From Brienomyrus brachyistius (Eukaryota; Chordata; Actinopteri; Osteoglossiformes; Mormyridae): 64,000 bases of DNA. Of this stretch, positions 9,833 through 20,410 are shown piece after piece. The notes beneath the pieces were generated by a model that saw only the letters and a program-made list of their open reading frames with translations, did not search any database and was not told where the DNA came from. The stretch covers positions 15,841,191-15,905,190 of the forward strand of contig NC_064540.1 in NCBI RefSeq assembly GCF_023856365.1. Direction: 5' to 3'. The number at the start of each line of letters is the position of its first letter. Position 1 is the stretch's first letter. Made by a program: the position numbers and the translations under genes.

Positions 9833-12800
9833 CTGTTTGCAGGGGAGAGAGAGCATCGGCATGACTATGCAGCCCATAGGTTGGCCACAAAAGAAGCAGG
9901 GTGAGACCTTACAGGGCGGGGATTATGGGAAGGCCGAGCGGACATGTCAGGCGGGGAGGGGCCTAGCCGGGGAGAGCGCGTGGGGGCAGTGTCTGCTGGC
10001 GTGTATGTGTCAGGGTGACACACCGGTACCTTATGCTAGCTTCTGTCCCTCTTCCCAGTTTGATGGAGGTGAGCATCGCAGGTGTTACAGTGAAAAGCTG
10101 TATGTAGATGAGTCATAGTGCTGTTTACGCTCTCGGAATAAACAAATGTGTTTTAAATTACGACGTGCTGGAAGATGGATGGATGACAGAGGATAGATGT
10201 TTGGCTAAATTTGTTAGCAGCTAACAGTGGGCGTGTTTTTTTTCCTGCCCCCCCCAGATGTTTAAAAAACAAAACAAATAGCTAAGTGCGTAGAGTCTGA
10301 AGTTCATAGCCAGCTAACTGATCAGAACAACTGCTTAAGCTTCTCTATCTAAATAACAAACATCCATCCATTTTCCAAACCGCTTATCCTACTGGGTCGC
10401 GTGGGGTCCAGAGCCTATCCCGGAAGCAATGGGCACGAGGCAGGGAACAACCCAGGATGGGGGGCCAGCCCATCGCAGGGCACACTCACACACCATTCAC
10501 TCACGCATGCACACCTACGGGCAATTTAGCAACTCCAATTAGCCTCAGTATGTTTATGGACTGTAGGGGGAAACCGGAGTACCCGGAGGAAACCCCACAA
10601 CGACATGGGGAGAACATGCAAACTCCACACACATGTGACCCAGAGGTGTGAGGCAACAGTGCTAACCACTGCACCACCATGCCGCCCCAATAACAAACAT
10701 GTTTATTCAGTTTTTAGTGTAGTGACTGCTGGTGGCCAGTAGAGGCCTTTTAGGTTTGGTGTTAAACTTTATGTCGGGGTGTGTTATATTCTGTTATGTC
10801 ATGTCAAGTTCCTGTGGGTGTAATGGCCAGGTGTCCCAATGCGTCTGTCCATATCGTGTCTATGTGTGGGTGTGTGTGACTGAGGAGGGCTGCAGCTATA
10901 CTCACTTTGTGGCTCAGCGGGTGGCAATCTTCCCCCTCCTGCCCCATGGGGGTGCACATGCGCAAGTTTCGTATCCAGAGGCTGACCGCACAGCACATAG
11001 CTCCGCCACACTGGGAGTCCCTCTCGCAGGCCTGTGGATGGAAGGGCGGAGAGACTGCCATCATGAAAGGGACTGGAAGGGGGCGCCAGTGAGCAAATTC
11101 TTACACGCTGCGCTCCGGCATCCTCCAGGCTCACAATTTTACTACGCAAGGCGTCTCTGTGTACTGGTATCTTACCGTTAGCTATGGGTAATGCATTTAT
11201 AAAGCATATTTTTATATCTATGTAGTAAGAGAATGATAATTGACTGTTTGCAAACACAAGGCATTTCAGCTGCTCGTTTGATTTTTCATCCCAAGCGTTC
11301 TGAGCATGATGTTTACAATCATGTCAGAATAAAGGAATCGGAGGTCACATCTATTGGCAGCACAATATCAGGGTTTTGAGCAGGATTAGTGGAAGCGTCC
11401 GTGTAATCTCAATCATCACACGCTCTGCAGTGTCAGTCTGCTTCGCAAATCCAAGGCCGACCCCCCCCACCATCGCTCTTTGTCGGGAAAAAGGCCCCCA
11501 CCACCCTTTGATGGCACACATGAGTAACGACACGCTCTCTTAATTTGTTGGGTTAATTATCCCGGTACGGCGTACAAATCAGGATTACAGCCAGGATGAA
11601 CAGCCTTTCATTTGAATATTTTTACATATTTGAAATATACTTCATGCATGCAGTCTTTTCAGTGTAATAAAAATGCTATATTTAGTGTAAATTTATGTAA
11701 GTTCTGACACTGAAAATCCACCATAGATAATAATGAAATGCTTCACCATAAGTATGTAATGTGCATGTTTATCTTGAATGTTGTAAAGTGTCAGCTTTGG
11801 TGTGTCAAACCACTTTGGCAAACACCAAATATAAATATCTCACTATTCTGTCACACTGGTGCTTAAACACTTTGTGCAGAGTGTGACCTTAGGGAGCTGC
11901 AAAATTCTGTATATTAAAGAGGACTGTAAGCTGGGTAAGACCCATTGCTATATCAGTACTGTGACCACCTTTGGTTAAATCGGAGAGGATGTTCTGAACA
12001 TCCAGAAATTAACAATTATAATCAGCATAGTATTGTAATAATTCCCTTAGATAGAAAGCATATAATAATGATGATTTATAATAACTAATAATAATTTCCA
12101 TCCATCCATCCTAACTGCTTATCTTGGTTATGGTCATGAGGTAATAACAGCATTCTATATATAAAATTCTAACAGCATTCTATATATATTCTATATATCT
12201 TTTATATATATATATATAAAAGATAAAGATGCTTTATTGTTATTGCACAGCTACAATGAGATTTCGTTTGGAGCACCAGCAGATACACAACATTTACAAA
12301 AATCTACTGGATAATTATCTTATCTTTGTGTAGAACAAACACTTCAATAGTGTACTGTGGTTCTTTGGAGCCACTCTCTGCAACACACACACACACACAC
12401 ACACACACAGGCATTCATTAGGTTGCTATTGTGACATCATCATCATCGAAATCAAAATGTTTTAGCGAAAATGGGTTGAAAATAGTGCTTTGAAACAATA
12501 AAATCCTAATATATTAAACAAAAATTATTCACAGCTCTAGTTATTTAAATATGAATTTTGAAATAACTGCATTTTAGAATGTAGTACATAGTATTTATTT
12601 ATTTAGTATTTATAATAGTATTTATGTATTTGCTTTATTCATAATTTTTAATTATTTCTTTTAAGTTGCATATAATTACGAATAATACAATGCTGGCTAA
12701 ATCTATTATTTATTTTGTGAATTAATTAGCAAATTTTATTCAGGAAATGATTACTGGCATGCAGTAACTCAATGTTCCCTGCAGTAGTGAATACCGTGCA

Positions 12801-13042
12801 ATTCGTGAATGCTTGCCTCAGTTTTACCTTGGTGGAAATTAAATAAGTGAATAAACATTCAAAGACTGTAAACGTACAAACTAAGAGAAGTCACTGCCCA
12901 ACTACTGGTTCACAAGCTTTTGTGAGAAGTTGTTCCAGGATGGAGGTCAGCGGCGGCAGGAGCCACTCACCCCAGTGATGACTGCTGAAGATCCACAGGA
13001 GATGAGGAGCAGAGAGAGGAGAAGACAGAAGGTGGATGTCAT
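9707..13042 (-). CDS. prok2: Prokineticin 2 precursor, complete, three exons
   Basis: The gene encodes a secreted cysteine-rich ligand for the prokineticin receptors PROKR1/2, which act in neurogenesis, circadian output and gut motility in vertebrates. The coding sequence joins 12971-13042, 10906-11031 and 9707-9832 (minus strand), giving 107 residues. Residues 1-19 ([19 protein letters not shown]) form a signal peptide. The mature protein opens with AVITG, the invariant prokineticin N-terminus needed for receptor activation. All ten cysteines of the family are present in the 88-residue mature chain. All introns are phase 0 with GTGAGT donors. The gene sits between gpr27 and rybp, as human PROK2 does. 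Some residues (CERD; CPCLPNL) recall PROK1, and the C-terminus [13 protein letters not shown] differs from human PROK2. I assign prok2 mainly on synteny; a prok1-like identity is the alternative. Confidence 0.93.
9833..10905 (-). other. prok2: prok2 intron 2
   Basis: The 1,073-nt intron has a GTGAGT donor and a CAG acceptor. It contains the full-length SINE at 10364-10688, inserted in the same orientation as the gene. No additional coding exon was recognised. Confidence 0.85.
10364..10688 (-). mobile_element. Full-length tRNA-headed SINE with 12-bp target-site duplication
   Basis: The 325-bp element reads on the minus strand. It opens GGGGCGGCATGGTGGTGCAG and continues TGGTTAGCAC, where TGGTGCAGTGG fits an RNA polymerase III A box; the B box region is degenerate. 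Next come TGGAGTTTGCATGTTCTCCC and CCGGAGTACTCCGG-like blocks, the GATGGGCTGGCC block and a GGATGG tail. Perfect flanking repeats AATAACAAACAT lie at 10352-10363 and 10689-10700. Its 3' half is nearly identical to the insertion at 3291-3444. The 3' tail resembles L2-clade LINE tails, suggesting mobilisation by such a LINE (inference). Confidence 0.85.
10906..11031 (-). CDS. prok2: prok2 exon 2 (first six cysteines)
   Basis: The 126-nt exon lies between a CCACAG acceptor (11037-11032) and a GTGAGT donor (10905-10900). It encodes [20 protein letters not shown] and continues to [19 protein letters not shown], the colipase-like core of prokineticins. It is phase 0 at both ends. The open frame that runs on past the donor is intronic. 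Confidence 0.95.
12222..12300. repeat. Possible dispersed repeat fragment
   Basis: The sequence GCTTTATTGTTATTGCACAG followed by CTACAATGAGATTTCGTTTG resembles a motif repeated widely in teleost genomes. It lies next to a (TA)n run. Only this fragment is visible, so the class is not assigned. Confidence 0.35.
12383..12409 (+). repeat. (CA)n microsatellite
   Basis: About 13 CA units, perfect, in prok2 intron 1. Confidence 0.95.
12971..13042 (-). CDS. prok2: prok2 exon 1 (signal peptide and AVITG)
   Basis: The 72-nt coding part has 24 codons, beginning at the ATG in GCCATGA (G at -3) and ending ...SSAVITG before a GTGAGT donor (12970-12965). The frame is open upstream to 13231. The start is placed at MTSTF because this gives a normal hydrophobic signal peptide directly followed by the AVITG mature end. 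Confidence 0.93.
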
Positions 13043-13194
13043 GGCGATGAAGGATGAGCTCTGTGGTGCCGCTTCAGAGTCCCAGGGCAGCAGGAGTGAC
13101 AGGTTCCTACCGGCGTGCGCTCGCACCTGGGTCGACGTTTGAGCCCGAGAAGTGGCCTGATGCCTCTCATTGAGGAGGGAGGGATGGACAGGGG

Positions 13195-13202
13195 CTTTAA
13201 AG
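13195..13202 (-). promoter_or_regulatory. prok2: Possible TATA-like element of prok2
   Basis: CTTTAAAG (TTTAAA core) lies in a GC-rich context about 155 nt upstream of the prok2 start codon. It would give a 5' UTR of roughly 120-130 nt. This is a positional inference only. Confidence 0.3.
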
Positions 13203-15074
13203 GCGAGCTCTTCTGGTCTGACATGAGTCACTCGCAGCAGAAACGCTTAGAAAAAAAATTAATAAAAGATCCCAAGGTAACCTCTACTTTTGCACCCCCC
13301 TGGCGTCCTGCCGCAGTGGCAACAGTGGAATCAGGTGCCTTTGCCTCTCCCAGTCCATAGTTTTTTTTTTTTTTCAAGGATCAGAGGACCATCCTGACAT
13401 ATCCTCACATCCTAACACTGAAATCAGTGTGACGACCACAATCTGAATCACTACTAACGTTCCACTCAACACGTAGCCAGAAACATTCCTGAAACAATCT
13501 CTGAAATGAATCAAGGCTCTTGTTTATCCGGAGTGTAAAATACCTGACTTCACATCGTGATCAGTTCTTTTGAATGTTGCTGATATGAATTTATCATGTT
13601 TTCCACCCCTTGCTAATATCCAGCGTCTTTGAATGTGTGACCCAGCCCTGACCCATTAAGAAAACAGCCTGTTAAGCATCCGATCCTCAGATCTCTTTAT
13701 TGCAAGCTAACAGTGACAAACTGCCCATTTTCATTCACAAAAAGAATCTCCTCCAGTCCCTCGTGTCAAGGCTGTTTCATTCCCTAAAGTGTCCACTTTG
13801 AGGTCGTTACAAAAAAGCCGCATTCCATCATCAAATCGCAGGCTGACAGTGTCCCTGACTTCTTCGACGTGTTCGCCCACTGAAATTTTACGTCGGACCT
13901 AAAAATGAGCGTAGAAACAAGTTATTATTTAAAAATGCATACAACTCCACTTATGCCTTGAGATGGAGACTTTGGGGGCTTTGAGAACAGAAGGTCAAAC
14001 GTCGCAAGAATAACAAACGCTTTTTGAATGCTGTTGTATTAATGGGAATGTAACCCTCGGCCTCTGAATCCTGACTGGAGAAACAGAGTCACAAAACCCT
14101 CAGTGACATGTTCCTTTCTAAGGCTTTCGCCACTGCGTGATGATATTTTCAGCCATTGATACAGGGTCAAGGGACCCATGGAAACTGGTATTGAGCTACA
14201 CATCTGTGACAGCATCCTGGATTCTCTCCTTTACTCCTTCAAGGATCATCCAGGACACGGCGTCTGGCCGAGGCCGTGAGCCCTGATGAAAAGCGATTCA
14301 ATTTTATTTTCCTATCACGTGACATGATGGGGCAGCTGGGGCCAGATCAAGGCATAGTGGCTATGAGAGAGTGGAAGAAAAATGCCGGGCTGCGCTCCGT
14401 CAAGACTGGCCTGTGACACAGCTGGGGTGAATCTGAATGGCCCACGGCTTATCGGAACAGCGTGCCAAGGAAACGGCCAAGAAGATCAGCCGAGCACATG
14501 GAGTTCTGCCTTGAAGGATGTGAGCGGGGACGAGCGGCAGGATTCTTTTGCTGCCTCACTGCAGCCGCTCCAGAAAAACATCCAACTATACACATGGGCA
14601 GAATCTGATTGGACAAAAGTGTTAGCTATGCAATTAAGCAGAACTGTAGAAGAAATCAACCGGGCATGAGGTGTCTGTGCGCTTCGTCTCGCCCCGAACA
14701 TCTGAGCGTGTCATGTTGGGCGATGCGCTTACACGATTGCCCCAAATCCCTCTCCCTGGAGCCGCCCGATGAGCTTCACCTTGGACGCACACACCCTGAA
14801 CAATTCGTGGCTGGTTGACAGGCCTGGTCTCCATGGAGATCCACCCGCGATGTGAAGATGTGCCCCCAGCGGGACAAGCCGCCATCTACCTTGGCAGCAA
14901 ACTTCAGTTGTGAGTGCAGTGTGGATGATGAGAGCACTGTCAACATCCACCAGTGAGGACGGCCTGTCCGGGGCCGGGTAGACAGCCGTTCCCCTCCCGC
15001 TCAGTGTGGGGCCACCAAGCAGCATTCAGTCTTTTACTCAGACTGATCCATTCAGTTAAATATAGAAAAAAAAG

Positions 15075-15240
15075 ATTAACATGCTTTACAGCTACAAGGC
15101 TTGAATCCCAGCCCTGTGTGCCGTTTGCATGCTTTCTCTGTGCATTTCCTCCTACAGTCCAAAGACGTGCAATATGGCTTACTGGAGTCTCCAAAATACC
15201 CAAAGTGTATTACAGTGTGTGTGTGCGCTCTCTGATGGTC
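15075..15240 (+). repeat. Degenerate SINE copy
   Basis: The motifs GGCTTGAATCCCAGCCCTGT (B-box like), TTTGCATGCTTTCTCTGTGC and CCTACAGTCCAAAGACGTGC follow the order of the SINE family seen at 10364-10688 on the opposite strand. The copy is old, with no tail or target duplication. Confidence 0.55.
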
Positions 15241-16110
15241 AGTACATATATCACGAACACCCTTATAATTTCATTGGGGATCCCTACTGAAAGGCATCTC
15301 ACTGGAGTGTCTCCCGTGAATAAACACCAGTGATCCTGGCTTCACTGGTCACTCGCAGATGAGGCAAACACGTGCTGATGGGGTCATGCAGCTAATCGTT
15401 GCGATTCCAGCTCGCTAACAGGCTGCAGGTCAACCGTTCATTAGCTTTGTGGGATATCAGCATGATGGTACCACTTACCTGCCTTACTGGGCTCAGACAG
15501 TGAAGAACGCACTTGGTTTATGAAGAATAACAAGCCATAAACCGAGTACTTTAGGGACTAGCCAACACCGGGGTCATGTTCTGGGTTTATGGAAATGGGC
15601 GATGACTCAGTTTGCCCTTCAATGACGCAGAACATGGTGCCCAGCTTTGAATATATTTGTCATTATAGGGATTAACTTGGGAAAAATGTTCACATAGAAA
15701 AGGTCACATGTGCTACGCTGCTGAATGTCTTTTAAAGTCCCTCTCGGTTTCTGACTGCATGACGTTGTCCTACTTTATAAAATCTGATCTCTTTGTTACG
15801 ATTATCTGACATCAGGATCGGTGGGAGATATGATCAAACAATCAAAGACTGACATGAAGAATTACCTGTAGACTGTGTTCCACCGAGGCTGTGATAAGAT
15901 AAGGAGTGACATCATCTTTGTCTTGGCCAATCAGAAGCTAGTGCAGATCTATTCAGCTTCATTGTCATTTGTGCTGTGAGACAGCCTATTAGGTCAAAGG
16001 TGGGGTTTGTGACGGTTGATCCCAATTCACACGAATACCCCCCCTTTCATGGCTGTTTTTCCACTAGACAATATAATTTCATTATTCATAAAGCCCATAT
16101 GCACTTTATG

Positions 16111-16587
16111 TAAGTTCCAGTCAAACCTTTGGACATACTATCCTAAGAAAGGGTTATTTGTATTATTCTCTACATTTTAGAAATAAATTAAACAATATTT
16201 TTTAATTGTTGGAGGGGGTGGGGCAGCTCTGTGGGTTGGGACTCAGAAGGTTGTGGGTTCAAATCCCTGGTCGGCATATTGATGCCACCATTTGGCCCTT
16301 GAGCAAGGCCCTTAACCCCGGGGACTGTCTGACCCTCCTGTCTCCTCTACACCAGTTCCATGAGGTGGCCCCCCTGGGATGCTTTTCCAGTTGTCCTGAA
16401 GGAGGTCCCACATGTATGCTAAGCTCTGATTGGCTGTTTTTCCATCACTCTCTGGTCAAACTCCTCCAAAACCATTAAACCATTTCTACTGAGTATAGGT
16501 CCGGTGGTCAGATCATGTGATGTGACGCATTACACCCTCCCTTTGTAGGCTGCTTGGCATATCCAAACTTTTGACTGGTACTGCTTA
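16111..16587 (-). mobile_element. Degenerate Tc1/mariner-like element, internally deleted and SINE-interrupted
   Basis: Terminal inverted repeats are visible. The left end is AGTTCCAGTCAAACCTTTGG and the right end, read in reverse, is AGCAGTACCAGTCAAAAGTT; both match fish Tc1-like ends (CAGTACCAGTCAAAAGTTTG). Between 16365 and 16470 the minus strand carries the decayed end of a Tc1 transposase, with recognisable EKQP and, after a frame change, YMWDLLQDNWKSIPG. Only the C-terminal part of the transposase remains, broken by a stop and a frame shift, so it is not functional. A tRNA-like SINE head occupies 16205-16330. Confidence 0.8.
16205..16330 (+). mobile_element. tRNA-derived SINE nested in the Tc1 fossil
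   Basis: The sequence contains a tRNA-like head. TCTGTGGGTTGGGACTCAGA corresponds to the A-box region and GTGGGTTCAAATCCCTGG contains a good B box (GGTTCAAATCC). The conserved CCCTTGAGCAAGGCCCTTAA follows. It interrupts sequence belonging to the surrounding Tc1-like element, so it inserted later. Ends and duplication are not resolved. Confidence 0.65.
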
Positions 16588-16608
16588 TGTTCAAAGTTTT
16601 CAGACAGA

Positions 16609-16632
16609 GTGTGTGTGTGTGTGTGTGTGTGT
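16609..16632 (+). repeat. (GT)12 microsatellite
   Basis: Perfect GT repeat just beyond the right end of the Tc1 fossil, continuing into GTATATAAAA. Confidence 0.95.
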
Positions 16633-17505
16633 ATATAAAATTGTGGTCTTTTTGATTTGTAATTGATTCCATCCTTCAGGGAAACAGGCTATTACCAAGC
16701 TGGTTGATGGAGAGCTTTGCGTTTGCTCAGCTTGTCGCTGCATTGGGCCCCATCTGTACAGCTAATTTGTATCAATATTTGTTTTGCGTGAGCCTCCAAG
16801 TTATAATGTGTAATATGTAACTACTTCTTGCATTTAAATGAGTGCCTGAGGCAGCCAAGACACATTTTAAACATTTATTACGAGTAAATAAAGACACTAT
16901 TTTATGCAGTGTTTTTTTTTTTTTTAATATGTACAAATTAAGCTGCATTTTTGCCAGATTTTTCAATTATCAGTAAAGGCGTGTTCACATTAGGGAAGTC
17001 CAAAAAATGAAAAGCGCAACGCGTTGTATTGCATTAAAAAAAATGTCCACATGCGTTTTCATCTCACTTTTGTCCACGTTCTTCTGCATCTTTATATGTG
17101 TTTAATGCTGCATTGTATTAGCAGTTTCTATGATTGTACATGATTTTTCCCCCACAAACACCACGGACAGAGGGAGTAAAAAACGCACAGAAACACTCTG
17201 AAATGCGTTTGTATCCATTTTCACTGTCATTAATGGGAGTGCGCAGTGCAGAAAAATGGTACAGTCTGTCATGACCTGCTCATACGATCCTCCTGTGTGC
17301 CACGCCCCCTCATTCACCTCCTGTGAAACCCCGATTGTAACCAGCTGTTTCCTGTTATTTCGGCTTGTCTTGTGTATTTCACTACGCGTTTCTGTTTCCT
17401 TGGGTCTGTGATTGATGTTTTGTGCCGTGTTGCTCGTTCGCCGTCAATAAACCCCGTTTGCCCGTATTCGCGGTTCACCTTGCCTGTTTGCCCACTTGCC
17501 TGAAG

Positions 17506-17630
17506 CAGTCCACTCAGTGAGCAGGAGTGGTCTATCCTCAGAGCCTCCTTAATGGTACAGTCCATTCAGTGAGTGCGACCGGTCTATCCTCAGAGCCTCC
17601 TTAATGGTAGTGTTCATTCACTGAGCAGGA
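17506..17630 (+). repeat. 52-bp tandem duplication, about 2.4 copies
   Basis: GGTCTATCCTCAGAGCCTCC followed by TTAATGGTA occurs twice. Each occurrence is preceded by CAGTCCA(C/T)TCAGTGAG, and a third, partial copy (TTCATTCACTGAGCAGGA) follows. Confidence 0.8.
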
Positions 17631-18314
17631 TTTCCCCCTGTTGCCAATTAACAAATATTTACGACCGACTAGGAGGAAAGTGTGCCCCAAAGCAAACCAA
17701 TCCTGCCATCTAGTGGGGTCAAAAAATACTGCAAATGGTTCATGAAGCTTCATTTGGCAGTCACTAATGCCAAGCGGAGGCACTATAACAGAAAAGGGGC
17801 ACAATGACTTAAACACAGATACACGCAGGTGGAGCACAGGAGGACTGATTGGGGATGACATAATGGGGAGACACATTGAGAGAGAGGCAAAGCCTGACTA
17901 GAGCCCCAGGTACTGGGAGCACTGGGTGGACTGGACCGGTGAGACAAATATATTTTTTTGTCAGTAACAAAATGTGTGAATAATGCGCAGTTCTATAAAA
18001 ATGTAATTGCATCTTCTCAGATTTGGTGTATTTTGCATATTTTTTAAACTAAACGTCAATAATAAGAAATAAGAGATGTCCCAGTTTGGAACTGGAGAAT
18101 GGGCCCCGGAATAGCACCAATATAGTGTTTACTTCCATAAATAAAACCAAGAAATGCCTAAAAACAGGAGTCAGTATAACTTAATTGATTAGCTAAGCAT
18201 GTGAGGTTTCCCCTGCTTTTCATGCTTCCAACTTGCACGTGTCATGACAATTCGCAGTCAGTGCTGCTCTTAGTAGTAAATCTGTAACGTCAGCCACACC
18301 ATGTCCTGTACATC

Positions 18315-18548
18315 TCTGACTCTTCCCCCAGCTCTGACTCCTACCCCAGCCACGACTCTTCTCCAGCTTTGACTCCTCCCCCAACTGTGATTCCTCCTCC
18401 AACCGTGACTCCTCTCCTGCTCTGACTCCTCCCCCAGCAGTGACTCATCCCTCAGCCATGACCCTTCTCCAGCTCTGACTCCTCCCCCAGCAGTGACTCG
18501 TCCCTCAGCTGTGACTCCTCTCCTGCTGTGACTCCTCCCCCAGCTCTG
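18315..18548 (+). repeat. Imperfect 18-bp minisatellite, about 13 copies
   Basis: The consensus is close to TGACTCCTCCCCCAGCTC, with many substitutions between copies. The plus strand is strongly pyrimidine-rich. The divergence between copies suggests an old, inactive array. Confidence 0.8.
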
Positions 18549-20273
18549 CGTACACCCGTCTGCTAGCCCATACCTTCAGGTACTCCCCATGTGCAATTGC
18601 TTAAATGTGGCTCGCTCAATCTTCCCGGTTGCCGAGCGACGCTCTTAAATCCTCGCTCTTTATTCCTGGATCCTGTCCGCGTGCTGATGGGTGTGTCGTG
18701 GAGCTTGCAGCTGAGAGAATAAGTGGGGTCCTGGTGTGTGGCGTGTTCACAGTGTGAGGTACGGTCTCTACTGGCTGTGTGTGTTTGGGGGGGGGGGACC
18801 CCCGGAGGGGATATATGGTGTACCATGCAGAGAAACTCAATTCGGTTTGCATTCTGAGGTTTATATTTACATTTTATAGGAGTAAGATGAGCTCACTATG
18901 CGGAGCACAGGTGGGCTTCAGGCTAGAGTTCTGCAGCTGCCGTAGCTCATGCTGCGTGCTGCTGTTCATACGAAGCATCTGAATTATTTAGGAGACACTT
19001 CAGGAAAGCCATTACTGCCAGTGAAGCTTCAGCACTGCGACGATGCCTCTCCACCACAGAACACCAATCAGCTACCAGGGAGGCTTGTTAAAGGGCAGCC
19101 AGTGCCGTGGCACTAATCATTAATGGGCTGAGTATGTTCTCGAGGTGGTTAGGAGCATCTCAGGGTAAGCTGTTGCCAGGAGAAGTTCTCCAGTAATGTA
19201 CTGTAGATGCGACATATTCCACAGGTATGCAATCTAGTCATGTGACTCACAAAAATTAATTGCTGCCCCACATAATGTGACACAGGAACTTAGAAGCAAT
19301 ACTTATGCGCTTTAATATTTTCTATCATTTCTGTTAATTTTATTACACCACTGGTAAGAAAGAACATATCCAGAGGGAAGTTTATAGATCAGCACTTTCA
19401 GACATACCAAAGACGTGATTGGCATGAGGCTTGGCTTCTCAGTCAGAGCTGTCAGAACTACATCAGCTTGGGGAGTGTGGTGACAGTGACAGTCTCGAGT
19501 GTCTGTCGCCACCCAGAGCCTGGCTTTCAATCTGTCGTGGGGGTGTTTTAAGAGCTGGCGTCTTCTGATACACAAACTCACACACTTTGTCATGCTGAGA
19601 GTAAGCTGGGGGGTGGGGAGGGCCAGCTCCAGCGACACCCCCCCCCCCCCCAGAATATCAGCCTCCCTCATACCTTTAAAGCTCCCCCACACTGGTCCTC
19701 ACCCAACCTGGTTGCTATAGCAATACAGTAACACACCAAAGACTCAGTTTTCACTGCGAGCTTCCAGATAAGACAAAATGTGTTATGTTAAAGCGAAAGG
19801 GTCGTGTCCGGCTGGAAAACCCTGGCTTTGTTATGGATACTCTACCATCCTCGCTGTATCCTGATTCCTTTCACGCAACACCCACAGCACATCACCCCAG
19901 TAACAATGCTAACATAATTTAATTTAAATAGAAGATTTTTTCTAGGTCATTCCAAGTCTGCCAGCTTTTAATCTGCAATGTATTTCTTGACTGCTGCTTG
20001 ACCTTTGTTGCTGATTATTGTCTGCCCTGTCAGGCTTGTTAAGTCCAAGTCCACTCACTGTACGCAGATGAAGACCCTAAAGACCCCCCCGACAGTCCCA
20101 CGTCTCACTTGTGACACCAAGAGCACTGGTCACTCTGTGGCTGGGACATGTCACATTCACTCAGGTCCATTCAAACAAAAACAAAGAAAACCTGACGTCA
20201 AAACAGCTCAAAAATTAAGAAAAAAATTTTGAATCTCTAGGACATACATTTACATTACAAAAATACAACCAGA

Positions 20274-20410
20274 CTCTCTGGCGAGGGTGTCTGCTGTGCA
20301 GCCTCTCTGGCGAGGGTGTCTGCTGTGCAGCCTCTTCTGTGCAGCCTCTTTGGCGAGGGTGTCTGCTGTGCAGCCTCTTTGGCGAGGGTGTCTGCTGTAC
20401 AGCCTCTTTG
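20274..20410 (+). repeat. 29-bp minisatellite, about 4.5 copies
   Basis: The unit is close to CTCTYTGGCGAGGGTGTCTG plus CTGTGCAGC. One unit is internally deleted to 14 bp (near 20332-20346). The array explains several overlapping open frames here. Confidence 0.85.

Larger units (their letters stand above)
11032..12970 (-). other. prok2: prok2 intron 1
   Basis: This is a 1,939-nt AT-rich intron. It contains a (TA)-rich stretch near 12175-12225, a (CA)n run at 12383-12409, a short GGATGG-tail fragment at about 12098-12145 and a possible repeat fragment at 12222-12300. No coding sequence was seen. Confidence 0.8.
13043..16110. other. Upstream of prok2; gene-free
   Basis: The first few hundred bases hold the prok2 5' UTR and promoter. 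Beyond that no gene is recognised. A T/A-rich run lies near 13360-13376, and a degenerate SINE copy lies at 15075-15240. Open frames of 60-126 codons at 14382-15333 overlap on both strands and show no family resemblance. Confidence 0.45.
16633..20270. other. Gene-free interval with short tandem repeats
   Basis: No gene is recognised. A 52-bp duplication lies at 17506-17630 and an 18-bp pyrimidine-rich array at 18315-18548. G/C homopolymers lie near 18787 and 19640. The remaining sequence looks unique. Confidence 0.45.

Noticed and set aside
13043..13231. Longer in-frame N-terminus for prok2
   Set aside because: The upstream stretch is not family-like and would bury the signal peptide. The ATG at 13042 gives a normal secretory leader directly before AVITG.
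14382..15333. Cluster of 70-126-codon frames on both strands
   Set aside because: No conserved domain is visible, part overlaps a degenerate SINE, and no plausible splice chain was seen.
17270..17470. Possible dispersed element ending in CGTCAATAAACCCC
   Set aside because: It resembles a motif seen in fish repeats, but no ends, duplications or second copy in the window support it.
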